DNA from: Devosia sp.
Lineage (GTDB): Bacteria > Pseudomonadota > Alphaproteobacteria > Rhizobiales > Devosiaceae
Length of the DNA stretch: 64,000 nucleotides
Direction of reading: 5' to 3'
NCBI RefSeq assembly: GCF_014860165.1
Contig: NZ_JACZKG010000018.1
Span: forward strand, 1-64,000
Shown here: in pieces, positions 1-8,761 of the stretch
Position numbering within the stretch: position 1 is the first letter of the stretch
Layout: each line of letters begins with the position of its first letter
Program-made: the position numbers and the translations under genes
Notes under the pieces: model-generated
Seen by the model: only the letters and a program-made list of their open reading frames with translations
What the model was told of the DNA's origin: nothing
Database searches by the model: none

Positions 1-353
1 GCCGACACCATTTGAATTAAGCTTTCCAGAGCCTCATCGGTTGCCCGTTCTGCTGCCAGTTTGCTGGATTGGATCTCTAGTGAGCAGCGCAAATCGTAGA
101 GGTGATATACTTCCTCGGGGTCCAGAGACCGGCGGAAGAAACCGAGGTTAGGCTTTACCACCAGGAATCCCTCGGCCACCAGCCGATTTAGTGATTCCCG
201 CAACGGAGTGCGACTTACGTTCAGTTTCGCTGCAAGCTCAACCTCATTGATTCGTTCACCTGGTTTGAAGGCATAAGTGATCGCCATCTGTTGGACACGA
301 TCATAAACTCGGCTAGCGGATCGGGCCAGTTTGGGCTTGGCTTCAGTTTTCAT
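1..353 (-). CDS. GntR-family transcriptional regulator, N-terminal part
   Basis: The gene starts at the ATG at 353 and runs off the left edge, so about 117 residues are visible. They hold a winged helix-turn-helix with the typical GntR segment SRTPLRESLNRL and the start of a helical ligand domain (about residue 70 onward, DLRCSLEIQ), as in FadR/FCD-type members. Such proteins usually repress a neighbouring catabolic operon and release DNA on binding an organic acid. A TTGTGTACAG element at 401-410 lies just upstream and resembles GntR operators. Two related TTGTACAA palindromes sit near 2.7-2.9 kb. The ligand is unknown. Confidence 0.85.
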   Translation of the reverse strand, partial: MKTEAKPKLARSASRVYDRVQQMAITYAFKPGERINEVELAAKLNVSRTPLRESLNRLVAEGFLVVKPNLGFFRRSLDPEEVYHLYDLRCSLEIQSSKLAAERATDEALESLIQMVS

Positions 354-400
354 GCGTTCCTCGCAAATTGCTGGGGTTGTATGATATCCAGTGGACTGCT

Positions 401-410
401 TTGTGTACAG
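401..410. promoter_or_regulatory. Possible GntR operator upstream of the GntR gene
   Basis: The sequence TTGTGTACAG, an imperfect palindrome, lies about 48 bases upstream of the GntR start codon. It resembles the TTGTACAA boxes at 2706-2713 and 2873-2880. FCD-type GntR proteins commonly bind TTGT/ACAA palindromes, so autoregulation is plausible. This is a motif match only. Confidence 0.3.
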
Positions 411-679
411 GTGGAGATAGTCGCACAGATCACGGCCGCTCGGCGTTTTCCCTTGGGACTGTGAAGCCTGGCATGGGATTGATTGCGCGCCGTGATAGGC
501 CTACCTCATAGGTCCGCGCGGTACGGACCCCGCGAGATCGTGACGGAGCTGCTTACATCGCATCAGCGGACTGCACACGGCGGCTCCTTGCCAAAGATTT
601 ACTAACGTCCTCCACTGCAGAAATATTTCCGTCGAACGCAGTAAACAACCCCTTGTCGTAGCGGCGCGGGAACAGAGGG

Positions 680-895
680 GTGGGAAGCCAGTCCAAGGAC
701 CGGCGTTGCGGCCAATCGGCAGGCGGAACTCGGGGTTTCGATGGTGGAATGAAGATTGCGGGACGCAAGCGCCACATCGTCGTCGACATGCTGGGCCAGC
801 TGGTCGAGGTGGTAGTCCATCCACCGATATCCAAGGTCGCGACGGAGGCCGTGCCTTGGCCATGTCTTCGCTAGTGTTGGCTATGCAGAGCCGAA
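680..895 (+). mobile_element. Decayed IS5-type transposase fragment
   Basis: In one frame the translation reads GGTRGFDGGMKIAGRKRHIVVD and then LGQLVEVVVHP. This matches the conserved GPRGYDAGKKIKGRKRHI block around the second catalytic Asp of IS5-family DDE transposases. The homology continues in another frame as STDIQGRDGGRAL, matching the usual ADIQDRDGA, so there is a frameshift near 825. No intact start, C-terminus or terminal inverted repeats were found. It is a dead relic next to a dead GNAT gene. Confidence 0.65.
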
Positions 896-939
896 ACTGC
901 GGGTGCACAGCAAAAGTGCAGCACGTTCACAATGGAGTC

Positions 940-1308
940 ATCAATCTGTGGACAGCGCCAAGGGCTTCAAGGTCCCGCCGCGCCGACGGTTTGTCGCGCT
1001 TGCCTGCGGCGCGAGGGCCAAAATCGTCGACTATTCGATGAAGCGCGATTTCGGACGCGATTACGTCGACGGCCCGGTGGCAGACCAGGACGCACTCCAC
1101 CTCACCGCAACTCTCAAGGGTCAGTTTTGTTCGCTTAGATACTCGTGCTTCTTCGCGCCAAGGAGACGGTCCCTACCCGGCCTTTCTTGAGTTGTGCGGG
1201 CTCTCAATTGCCGAGGTGGTCACCACTATGTCCAAGGGGCGTCGCTTCCTCAACCGCGGGAAGGACGAGCCTTGGTTCTATGGCCTTGCGGGTCACGCCT
1301 TAAAGTGA
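940..1308 (+). pseudogene. Decayed GNAT acetyltransferase, C-terminal part
   Basis: Two frames together reproduce the C-terminal half of the GNAT family found intact at 29606-30478. First comes ARAKIVDYSMKRDFGRDYVDGP (about 1008-1073), then after a frameshift near 1125 VRLDTRASSR, TTMSKGRRFLNRG and the ending FYGLAGHALK with stop at 1306-1308. The intact gene has SDKVVGYAMRRQFGRGHVIGP, YVRIDTRED, TMSKGRRFLNRS and VYGLAAHALN at the same places. The N-terminal acetyl-CoA domain is missing. It is one of four related copies in the window. Confidence 0.75.
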
Positions 1309-1737
1309 TCGCGAACCGCCGCAGCCTCTTCGGCCAGGTAATTGGCCTACACGCAAGATCGAGTGCATCCTTCTCTCAGCCACTCCGCAGCATGCGTTAC
1401 CCTGCCCCGGCATCGAAACCGGCTGGGGCCACGAGGCGTCCTCTCTTCACGTAATCGCTCCCCCAACCCAGCCGAGCCGCGCGGAATAGACGGGTGCACA
1501 CACAGCCAGTGGGCCAGGCATCGGGTCGAGTCTTTGCGCCCAGCGCGATACAGTCCCCGGGTGCAAGGCAGGCCCCGGCATCATCACCGAGCCCATTTTT
1601 CTGCGAAGAGACCTGCACAGTCCCAGGCTTTCGACAGTGCGATGTCCAGCCGGCGGGATGGCGAAGTCGATCCGTTTCAAGCCTCAGCTCAACGGGGCAG
1701 CCGCGGACGGCGGCTGTCGCGGCACCTTGCGATTCGC
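1309..1737. other. Gene-poor stretch
   Basis: No supported gene. The open frames here have no recognisable protein features and lack convincing ribosome binding sites. The stretch ends at the terminator of the dehalogenase gene. Confidence 0.5.
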
Positions 1738-1764
1738 AAAAAGGGGGGCGGACGGACCGCCCCC
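1738..1764 (-). terminator. Rho-independent terminator of the dehalogenase gene
   Basis: Read on the minus strand, an 8-bp perfect stem (GGGGGCGG with CCGCCCCC) and a 5-base loop are followed by TTTTT. It sits 35 bases past the stop codon of the haloacid-dehalogenase-type gene, in the right orientation to end its transcript. Confidence 0.8.
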
Positions 1765-1798
1765 ATTCCCGAATAGACGGCAGGCCGCCGACGCAGGT

Positions 1799-2488
1799 TC
1801 AGGCGCTCTTTAGGGCAGGTTCCAAACCCACGGCTGCCGCCAGTCCGCCGATATCCTTGATCTCGGTATATTCGTAGAATGGATTGGCGGGTTCGTGGCC
1901 GCGGTTGACCCAGACCTTGCTCTTGATCCCCAGATCATAGGCCGGCATCAGGTCGTAGCGGAAAGAGGACGATACGTGGGTGATGTCTTCGGGACCGCAG
2001 CCGAGCTTGTCGAGCATATACTCAAAGCCCTTCATCAGCGGCTTGTAGGCGCCAACCTCTTCGGCGGTGATGACGGTGTGAAAGGGCGCACCGAGCTTTT
2101 CCACATTCGACATGATCAGGTTGTTCATCGAGTTCGACAGGATCACCAACGGAATTTCTTTGGCCACCTTGATGAGTCCTGCTGGCACGTCCGGGTGCGG
2201 GCCCCAGGTCGGCACTTCGTCGCTGATGCGTTGCGCGTCTTCGGCCCTGAACTGGATACCAATGCGCTTGCAGCTGCGTTCCACAGCATTGTGAACTACC
2301 TCGGCGAAAGGCTTCCATGCCCCCAGGACCTCGTCCAGGCGATAGCCCCTGAAAGCCTCGACGAAGCTGGCCATTGCCTCGGGTGAGAGACGCTCGGAAT
2401 ACACGCGCCGCGCGGCGCCGGCCATGTCGAAATTGGTCAACGTCCCGTAGCAGTCGAAGGTGATGTACTTTGGCCTGAATTTGGTCAT
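1799..2488 (-). CDS. Haloacid dehalogenase, type II-like (HAD superfamily)
   Basis: This 229-residue protein has the HAD nucleophile motif FDCYGTL (Asp12), a LSNS motif II segment, a conserved Lys in GAYKP and a late SSFRYDLMPAYDLG acidic motif. The pattern and length fit (S)-2-haloacid dehalogenases and their many non-dehalogenating relatives. The ATG at 2488 was preferred over upstream starts because AAAGGATCG is well placed before it and the protein then begins right at the HAD fold. It is transcribed alone and ends at a strong terminator. The true substrate (a 2-halo acid or a phosphate ester) cannot be read from sequence. Confidence 0.8.
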   Translation of the reverse strand: MTKFRPKYITFDCYGTLTNFDMAGAARRVYSERLSPEAMASFVEAFRGYRLDEVLGAWKPFAEVVHNAVERSCKRIGIQFRAEDAQRISDEVPTWGPHPDVPAGLIKVAKEIPLVILSNSMNNLIMSNVEKLGAPFHTVITAEEVGAYKPLMKGFEYMLDKLGCGPEDITHVSSSFRYDLMPAYDLGIKSKVWVNRGHEPANPFYEYTEIKDIGGLAAAVGLEPALKSA

Positions 2489-2937
2489 GGCGTGCGATCC
2501 TTTCAAATTGACGACCCAGATTGGCCGCTCTCGGCGCGTCATGTTTGTACGAAGAGCGGAGCATAACTCTCCGAACGTTCGCCGCCTGAAGTGCATTGTT
2601 CCGATTTCGGCCACTTCTCAGGCAGAATCTGTCGCTAAGGCGCCTGCGAGCCCGGACGGCGGCCCGGCGCTTGCACCACTTCCGGCTCTTTCTTCTCTCG
2701 CGCGATTGTACAACACTCGTAGCTGGGCTCAGCGTTTGACCGCATTGGTCTTGCGTTGCGCATGGGAGCGCCAACTACGATCCCTGGAGCCCGACTGCCT
2801 CGAATGCAACGAGCGCCCTACCACGCACAGTTAGCATTGCGCCTTGTACCCAGGATAAAATTGTTGTACAAAATTGATGTTGCACACTAACCACGCAGCG
2901 TCGAACCTCGTTCGGCGGCACCTGCATTGAGTAGAAA
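2489..2937. promoter_or_regulatory. Divergent control region with two TTGTACAA boxes
   Basis: The region lies between the minus-strand dehalogenase and the plus-strand kinase and holds no supported gene. It contains two perfect 8-bp palindromes TTGTACAA at 2706-2713 and 2873-2880. The second lies about 60 bases before the kinase start. FCD-type GntR regulators often bind such sites, and GntR genes lie at 1-353 and 5447-6112. Which one acts here is not shown by the sequence. Confidence 0.4.
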
Positions 2938-4011
2938 ATGGGTCATCATCTACAGACCAATCCGGCCCGCGCGTCGGAGCTTTCCGAAGCCTGCCATCCC
3001 GTTGGCGCGGCAGAGGCCGAAGTAATCGCTGAACGCCTCTATAATATTCGCGGCTCGGCGACGCGTTTTGAGACCGAAAAGGACGACACGTTTCTCCTCG
3101 ACTGTGCGGACCGGGGGAAGTTCGTCCTCAAGATCGCTCATCCATCGGAGAGGGTTGAAGAACTCAATTTCCAGGTCACCCTGCTGCGCCACATCGCCAA
3201 GCGCGCCCCGGATCTGCCCATCCCCCGCGCACATCGTGACGTCGACGGCGTGGATCTGCCCTTCGTCATGACGAATGCCGGCGAGCGGCGTGTCTCGCGG
3301 CTCATCACCTTTCTCCCCGGCACCCCGCTCGACCGGACAGTTTCCACCGGGCCGCAGCGCGAACGGATCGGCGAGGTCTTGGCGAAACTACGCCACGCCA
3401 TGGCCGATTTTTCTCATCCAGCAGACAGTCGGGCACTGGCCTGGGACGTGACCCATCTGCTCGATCTCTCCGATCTAATGAGTTTCATTCCAGCAGGGGG
3501 CAAGCGCGCATGGACTGTCCGTGCGCTGGAGCGGTTTGCAGAGATCAAGCCGCGGCTCGACCTGTGCCGGCGGCAGGTGCTCCACAACGATTTCAATACG
3601 TCGAACCTGGTTGTTGATCAGGCCAGCCCAAAGTTCCTGACTGGCGTCATCGACTTCGGCGATGCGGTTCGCACTGCCATCGCCGTCGATGTCTCCACGG
3701 CTCTGATGAATCAGATGCCCAAAACCTTCGACCACCGAAACCGGCGTGACCTCTTCGACGAACCGCGCGACGTTCTGCGCGGCTATCTCCGCCACGCAGA
3801 ACTGACGGACGAGGAGTTCCAACTCATCCCGTTCCTGGCACAGGGCCGACTTGCCGTGCGCGCGCTTCTGACCTGCTGGCGCGCCCAGCTCTTTCCAGAG
3901 AACAGCCGCTACATCCTGCGAAACACCGAAGCGGGGTGGGCTCACCTGGAGTGGTTCAACGCGATGTCGACCGCACAAATATCAGACCTTCTGACCCGAG
4001 AGGAACCGTAA
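2938..4011 (+). CDS. APH-fold kinase, hydroxylysine kinase-like
   Basis: This 357-residue protein has the aminoglycoside/choline-kinase fold: an N-lobe Lys in FVLKIA, the catalytic loop HNDFNTSN at residues 216-223 (Brenner motif) and the metal-binding GVIDFGD shortly after. Its stop codon overlaps the start of a class III aminotransferase-fold gene by one base, so the two are translationally coupled. In animals, hydroxylysine kinase works with the class III-fold enzyme 5-phosphohydroxylysine phospho-lyase, and paired bacterial genes of this type are known. The inferred role is ATP-dependent phosphorylation of a hydroxy-amino acid or amino alcohol that the next enzyme cleaves. The substrate is unproven. 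Confidence 0.75.
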   Translation: MGHHLQTNPARASELSEACHPVGAAEAEVIAERLYNIRGSATRFETEKDDTFLLDCADRGKFVLKIAHPSERVEELNFQVTLLRHIAKRAPDLPIPRAHRDVDGVDLPFVMTNAGERRVSRLITFLPGTPLDRTVSTGPQRERIGEVLAKLRHAMADFSHPADSRALAWDVTHLLDLSDLMSFIPAGGKRAWTVRALERFAEIKPRLDLCRRQVLHNDFNTSNLVVDQASPKFLTGVIDFGDAVRTAIAVDVSTALMNQMPKTFDHRNRRDLFDEPRDVLRGYLRHAELTDEEFQLIPFLAQGRLAVRALLTCWRAQLFPENSRYILRNTEAGWAHLEWFNAMSTAQISDLLTREEP

Positions 4012-5381
4012 TGTCCGAGCAAGCGACTACCTTGCCCAAGGGCTTCCGTGGCGACATGGCGAATGGCTTCAATCCGCAGGATGCGGCCCACCTCCCAAGT
4101 GAAGATACGGCGCATGTGGCCAGGCGGCAGAGGCTGCTCGGCCCCGCTTATCGGCTCTTCTACAAGTCGCCGGTGCAGATCTCACGTGCCAAGGGCGTCT
4201 TTCTCTATGACAAGCATGGCAATGAATATTTGGACGCCTATAACAACGTGGTATCGCTGGGACACGCACATCCGCGCGTCGTCGCAGCAATCCAGAAGCA
4301 GCTCGAGACGCTCTGCACCCACACGCGCTACATGCAGGAGCCCCTTCTGGACTACGCCGAAGCTCTGATCGGCACCTTCGGTGGTGAACTCGGCCGCACC
4401 GGATGCGCGATGTTCACCTGCACGGGTTCGGAAGCCAACGATCTTGCCTTGCGCATCGCCCGTTACCACACGGGCAAGACCGGCGTTATTGTCTCGGCCG
4501 AGGCCTATCACGGCAATAGCGGCGCGGTGGCGGCGATCTCGCCATCACTCGGCAAGAAGTCGGTCCTCGATCCCTTTCTTCGCACCGTGGCTGCGCCAGA
4601 TTCCTATCGCCTCCCCGTCGCCGAAATCGGCCGGCGGATGGCGGAGGATGTTGCCCGGCAGATTGCCGACCTTGAAAGGCACGGCGACGGCTTGGCCGCA
4701 TTCATCGCCGATTCCGTCTTCTCTTCCGATGGTCTGTATGTCGATCCCACCGACGTGCTGGCGCCGGTGGCCGACATCGTCCGCAAGGCCGGAGGCCTCT
4801 TCATCGCCGACGAGGTGCAATCCGGTTTCGGACGGACCGGTACCCACCTTTGGGGACACGCCCGCCACAAGGTCGATCCGGATATCGTCACTCTCGGGAA
4901 GCCAATGGGCAACGGCTACCCCGTAGCGGGTCTGGTGGTGCGGCCCGAACTGGTTGCCGAATTTGGGGCCAGCATGCGCTACTTCAACACGTTTGGCGGA
5001 AATTCCGTCGCCATCGCCGCTGCGCGGGCCGTGCTCGACACGATCCTCGAAGAGAATCTGATGGACAACGCCACCAGGGTTGGCAGTCAAATCCTCGACG
5101 GCCTCCGCGAGCTGCAGAACAAATTCGAATTCGTCGGTGATGTGCGTGGGGCGGGCCTCTATTTTGCCGTCGAACTCGTCAAGGATCGCGACGGAAAAGT
5201 CCCGGACATGGATCGTGCGCTCGCGGCCGTCAATGCTCTGCGCGACCAGCGCATTCTCATCTCCGCCACAGGGGCCGACGCCCATATTCTCAAGATCAGG
5301 CCCCCGCTTGTCTTCACCTCGGCCAATGCCGGGCGTCTGCTCGAAGGTGTCGACAATGCCCTGCGGGCGGTGCAGACCTAG
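4011..5381 (+). CDS. Class III aminotransferase-fold PLP enzyme, phospho-lyase-like
   Basis: A 456-residue protein of the class III pyridoxal-phosphate family. It shows TCTGSEANDLALR near the N-terminal third, the ADEVQSGFGRTG segment and the PLP lysine in TLGKPMGNGYP (about residue 297). Start ATG 4011 overlaps the preceding stop (TAATG) and has GAGAGGA upstream. The close pairing with an APH-type kinase matches the AGXT2L-type phospho-lyases, which split phosphohydroxylysine or phosphoethanolamine into aldehyde, ammonia and phosphate. A plain omega-amino-acid transaminase is the alternative. A GntR regulator follows and probably controls the pair. Confidence 0.8.
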   Translation: MSEQATTLPKGFRGDMANGFNPQDAAHLPSEDTAHVARRQRLLGPAYRLFYKSPVQISRAKGVFLYDKHGNEYLDAYNNVVSLGHAHPRVVAAIQKQLETLCTHTRYMQEPLLDYAEALIGTFGGELGRTGCAMFTCTGSEANDLALRIARYHTGKTGVIVSAEAYHGNSGAVAAISPSLGKKSVLDPFLRTVAAPDSYRLPVAEIGRRMAEDVARQIADLERHGDGLAAFIADSVFSSDGLYVDPTDVLAPVADIVRKAGGLFIADEVQSGFGRTGTHLWGHARHKVDPDIVTLGKPMGNGYPVAGLVVRPELVAEFGASMRYFNTFGGNSVAIAAARAVLDTILEENLMDNATRVGSQILDGLRELQNKFEFVGDVRGAGLYFAVELVKDRDGKVPDMDRALAAVNALRDQRILISATGADAHILKIRPPLVFTSANAGRLLEGVDNALRAVQT

Positions 5382-5446
5382 GAGTATCCATTGCCGGCGC
5401 AGCGGTACCAACACCTGCGCGCGCAGCATCATCAACGACCAGGGCC

Positions 5447-6112
5447 ATGAAGCAAGTTCAGGATCTCGACGCCAACGCCGAACCCGTGCCCCTTAGCGCC
5501 GTCGAGATCCTGGTGCAGGACTTGCGACGAAGGATCCTGTCGGGGGACTTCCGGCCCGGCGAGTTTCTTCGCGACGCCAGGATGTGCCACGAGCATTCGA
5601 CCTCACGGCACACCTACCGCACCGCGGCCCAGGCGCTCGTGACCCAGGGCTTGCTGCGCCAGATCCCCAACCGCGGGTTCATGCTGCCCGAATTCGGGCC
5701 GGACGACATTGTCGACATTACGCGCGTGCGCGGCGCCATAGAGGGCGAAGCCATCCGTTTGATCGTGCTGACCGGGGTCATTCCGCCCATGGCGCTTGAG
5801 GCAGTCCAGGTCATGCATACCTCGACCCTGTCCTCGAACAAGTCCGCGCTGGTTACCGCAGACCGCGACTTCCATCGCGCCATTGTCGCGGCGAGCGGGA
5901 GCACGCGCCTCATGCGCACCTATTCAGGGCTCGAAGGGGAGATCGAGCTTCTCCTCGTCCAGCGGCAGGATTTTTACGGCACGGCCGAGGAGATGGCGTC
6001 AGAGCACGAGCGGCTTATCAGCAGCCTCAGAAGCCGCCACTATGAGACGGCACGGGTGGCCTTCACTGAGCACTGGGCGGACCTCCAGATCAAGCTGCTC
6101 GATCCGCGGTAA
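5447..6112 (+). CDS. GntR-family transcriptional regulator (FCD type)
   Basis: This 221-residue protein has an N-terminal winged helix-turn-helix (LRRRILSGDFRPGEFLRDARMC, with TYRTAAQALVTQGL as recognition region). A C-terminal all-helical FCD domain follows, with the usual metal/ligand histidines spread over RDFHRAIV and the ending FTEHWADL. It follows the kinase/phospho-lyase pair by 65 bases on the same strand and is the natural candidate regulator of that unit. The helix-turn-helix departs somewhat from the GntR norm (THRTYRTA in place of SRTPVREA), so its operator may differ from the TTGTACAA type. Confidence 0.82.
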   Translation: MKQVQDLDANAEPVPLSAVEILVQDLRRRILSGDFRPGEFLRDARMCHEHSTSRHTYRTAAQALVTQGLLRQIPNRGFMLPEFGPDDIVDITRVRGAIEGEAIRLIVLTGVIPPMALEAVQVMHTSTLSSNKSALVTADRDFHRAIVAASGSTRLMRTYSGLEGEIELLLVQRQDFYGTAEEMASEHERLISSLRSRHYETARVAFTEHWADLQIKLLDPR

Positions 6113-6780
6113 CGGCGTGGGGCATCATCGCTGATCCTATTTGTCCAGCATGCTATAGTACCGAAGCGCCAGGGGCAGGAACTAGGGCTTCCATTAAATG
6201 CGGGAGCGAATGGAAGCTCAGTTCGCTGTAGACGGTTTTGCCCCAGCCATTGCCGAGCATGTGGTTGGCGATCCGCTGCCCAGCTGGACCGGGCAACGCT
6301 TGCCGGCCGTTGCAAGGACAAGATCAGCGTTGAGACTCGTAGAGCCACCCCGATGATCGCCACTTCAGTGGAGGAGGAAATATCGTCAGCGCTGGTCCCG
6401 ATCGAACGGGCCTCATCCCACCAAAAGGGGCGGCGACGGCATCATTGGTAAAGAAGGGCGCGCTGAACCCAGACGTGTCGTGACTCTCATTGGTATAGGA
6501 TCCGAAGCCCAGCCAACGACAACACGACATCGACCGGCCGCCGCCATGCAAGTTCAGAGAACGAGGGATCGCTGCGACGTACCGGCAGCGCCCACTCAAC
6601 GAGCGGGACGCGCCGGGGTCAATCCTTCACCGCTACCCGCATGCCCTTCCTCGAACGTTTGGTCAACGGTAGCCCCAAAAAGTGCGGGCGCGGTCGAGTT
6701 CGATCAACGAGTTATGCAGCCTCGGTTCCTCCGGCTTTCGTGGAGAGTTGCGGCGACCGATCTCATAGGCCACCTGACCA
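6113..6780. other. Intergenic stretch with decayed coding traces
   Basis: There is no intact gene here. On the minus strand at about 6290-6430 traces of an FAD-dependent oxidoreductase can be read (see the separate entry). The rest shows nothing recognisable. Confidence 0.45.
6290..6430 (-). pseudogene. Relic of a DadA/OrdL-type FAD oxidoreductase N-terminus
   Basis: One minus-strand frame reads FWWDEARSIGTSADDI then TEVAIIG. After a one-base frameshift it continues GGSTSLNADLVLATAGKR. Together these imitate the start of glycine/D-amino-acid oxidase-like proteins: a YWxxxAP leader, then the GxGxxG dinucleotide-binding motif and a first helix ending in AGK. No longer homology was followed. 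A similar relic lies at 30735-30970. Confidence 0.4.
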
Positions 6781-8256
6781 TCAGTTGAGCGCGCCGATAT
6801 GCAGCGCCTTGACCTCGAGATACTCCTCGATGCCGAGTTGCGAGCCTTCGCGGCCCAGGCCAGACTGCTTCACGCCGCCAAACGGCGCCACCTCGGTGGA
6901 AATCGATCCTGTATTGAGCCCGATCATGCCGAACTCCAGCGCCTCGGCAACGCGCCAGGAACGCTTGAAGTTGTCGGTGTAGAAATAGGCGGAGAGACCA
7001 AAGGGTGTGCCGTTTGCGATGGCGATGGCCTCTTCTTCAGTCTCGAAGCGAAACAGCGGGGCCACCGGGCCAAAGGTCTCTTCGGAGGCAAGGAGCATAT
7101 CCGTTGTCGCCTCGCCGAGCACAGTTGGACGAGCGTACTGCTTGCCGTCGGGCATGGTTTCGCTCTGCGCCAGGATACAGGCGCCCCTGCTCAGAGCGTC
7201 GGCAATGTGCCGTTCGATCTTTTCAAGCGCCGGGGCGTTGATCATGGGGCCGATTTCGACGCCTTCATCGGTGCCGGGACCCACCTTCATCGCTGCGACC
7301 CGGGCTGCAAGCCTGGTTGAGAACGCGTCATAGATGCCCGACTGCACCAAAATGCGGTTGGCGCAGACGCAGGTCTGCCCACCATTGCGGAATTTGGAGT
7401 TGATCGCCCCTTCGACGGCCAGATCGACATCGGCATCATCGAACACGATGAACGGCGCATTGCCGCCCAGCTCGAGGCTGAGCCGCTTGATACTGTCCGC
7501 CGCCCCCTTCATCAGCAGCGAACCGACGCGGGTCGATCCGGTGAAGGAAATCTTTCGTACCGTTTCATTGGCCATCAATTCCTTGCCGATCTCGCCCGGC
7601 ATACCGGTGACAATGTTGATGACGCCTGGCGGTATGCCGGCCCGCTCCGCCAGCACACCAAGCGCCAACGCCGAAAAGGGTGTAAAGTCCGATGGCTTGA
7701 TCACCACCGTACAGCCGGCCGCCAGTGCCGGCGCCACCTTGCGGGTGATTGTCGCATTGGGGAAATTCCACGGCGTGATGATGGCGCAGACACCAATCGC
7801 TTCTTTCAGCACAAGGATACGACGATCCGCACCCGGCGAGGGAATACTCGACCCGTTGATGCGCCGGGCTTCCTCGGAAAACCATTTGATAAACGACGCG
7901 CCGTAACGGATTTCCGCCGCGGACTCGGCGAGCGGCTTGCCCTGCTCAAGCGTCAGCAGCAGCGCCAGATCCTGCTGGTGCTGAATCACCAGGTCATGCC
8001 AGCGTTCCAGCAGTACCGCGCGCTCGGCATGGGTTTTTTTCTTCCAGCTCTTGAAGGCCACCTCGGCTGCGGCGATTGCGGCGCGCGTCTCTTCGATGCC
8101 CATATCTGGAACGGTGCCCAAGACCTTGAGCGTGGCCGGATCAACAACGTCGACCACCGATGTGCTGGCGGCATCGCGCCAGGCGCCGCCAACGAGGCCC
8201 TGCTGGCGGAACAGGTCCGCGTCGCTCAGGAAGCCGATTTTTGCCACTGCATTCAT
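6781..8256 (-). CDS. gabD: NAD(P)-dependent succinate-semialdehyde dehydrogenase-type aldehyde dehydrogenase
   Basis: This 491-residue aldehyde dehydrogenase has PWNFPNATITRKVAPALAAG, the cofactor loop FTGSTRVG, the catalytic Glu in LELGGNAPFIV and the nucleophilic Cys296 in GQTCVCAN. The sequence follows the GabD/DavD pattern (VGGAWRDA near the N-terminus, APFGGVKQSGLGREGS near the end). ATG 8256 was chosen over an upstream frame extension because GGAGGAACATC stands before it and the protein then has normal family length. It oxidises succinate or glutarate semialdehyde, as needed when 4- or 5-carbon amino acids are broken down. It is transcribed alone. Confidence 0.85.
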   Translation of the reverse strand: MNAVAKIGFLSDADLFRQQGLVGGAWRDAASTSVVDVVDPATLKVLGTVPDMGIEETRAAIAAAEVAFKSWKKKTHAERAVLLERWHDLVIQHQQDLALLLTLEQGKPLAESAAEIRYGASFIKWFSEEARRINGSSIPSPGADRRILVLKEAIGVCAIITPWNFPNATITRKVAPALAAGCTVVIKPSDFTPFSALALGVLAERAGIPPGVINIVTGMPGEIGKELMANETVRKISFTGSTRVGSLLMKGAADSIKRLSLELGGNAPFIVFDDADVDLAVEGAINSKFRNGGQTCVCANRILVQSGIYDAFSTRLAARVAAMKVGPGTDEGVEIGPMINAPALEKIERHIADALSRGACILAQSETMPDGKQYARPTVLGEATTDMLLASEETFGPVAPLFRFETEEEAIAIANGTPFGLSAYFYTDNFKRSWRVAEALEFGMIGLNTGSISTEVAPFGGVKQSGLGREGSQLGIEEYLEVKALHIGALN

Positions 8257-8761
8257 GATGTTCCTCCGTCCTTTCGACAGGACCGCGGACGCGGGCCTGC
8301 CCTTGTTGAATTCGGTAGTGCCGGCCCTTGCCGCTCGCCACAGGGGCGCCGCAGGGCAAGCGTCATGGAATGATAGGGGAGTTAGCGCCGCATTTTTCAT
8401 TGAAGATGAATGGCGCTACGGTGTTGCATCCCGTTGGAATGGGTCATCAAAGGCGATTATACCGCCTCCCCACGGCCGACGATTAGTCCTCGCGCAATTA
8501 CGCAAACTCTGGTGCTTCGTTGGTGTCGCTACGCGCCGACATATCCGGCCTTCATGACAATGCCGCGAAATTCACCTCAACCGTCAGCCAGGCTAGCGCA
8601 TTACCGGCGGCGCACGGAGGGTTGGGCGACGGGCAATCAACGCAAAACTCAATACAAGCCGACAATCAAAATCTTCGCCGGAACTCCGGGGGCAATTCAG
8701 CAGAGAAAACTTCTCTACTCCACTAGCCTGATGCCAACCAGCTGGCTTGAGGAGACGCACC
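8257..8761. promoter_or_regulatory. Divergent promoter region of gabD-like and ttuC-like genes
   Basis: About 500 bases between two divergent genes. The open frames inside it are short, lack ribosome binding sites and have no recognisable product. It must hold both promoters, but no clear -35/-10 pair or operator stood out. Confidence 0.4.

Noticed and set aside
484..520. A short stretch (GTGATAGGCCTACC) shared with the D-serine-dehydratase-like gene near 12370, with a minus-strand reading TYEVGLSRRAI
   Set aside because: The match is only about 14 bases with no longer homology around it. It could be a relic but cannot be supported.
1342..1877. Overlapping plus-strand open frames downstream of the dead GNAT gene
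   Set aside because: They overlap each other, run into the terminator and dehalogenase gene, and have no protein features.
4545..5435. A 296-codon open frame antisense to the class III PLP gene, and similar long antisense frames such as 48789-49889 and 49712-50806
   Set aside because: They mirror strongly supported genes in GC-rich DNA, lack ribosome sites and show no domain features.
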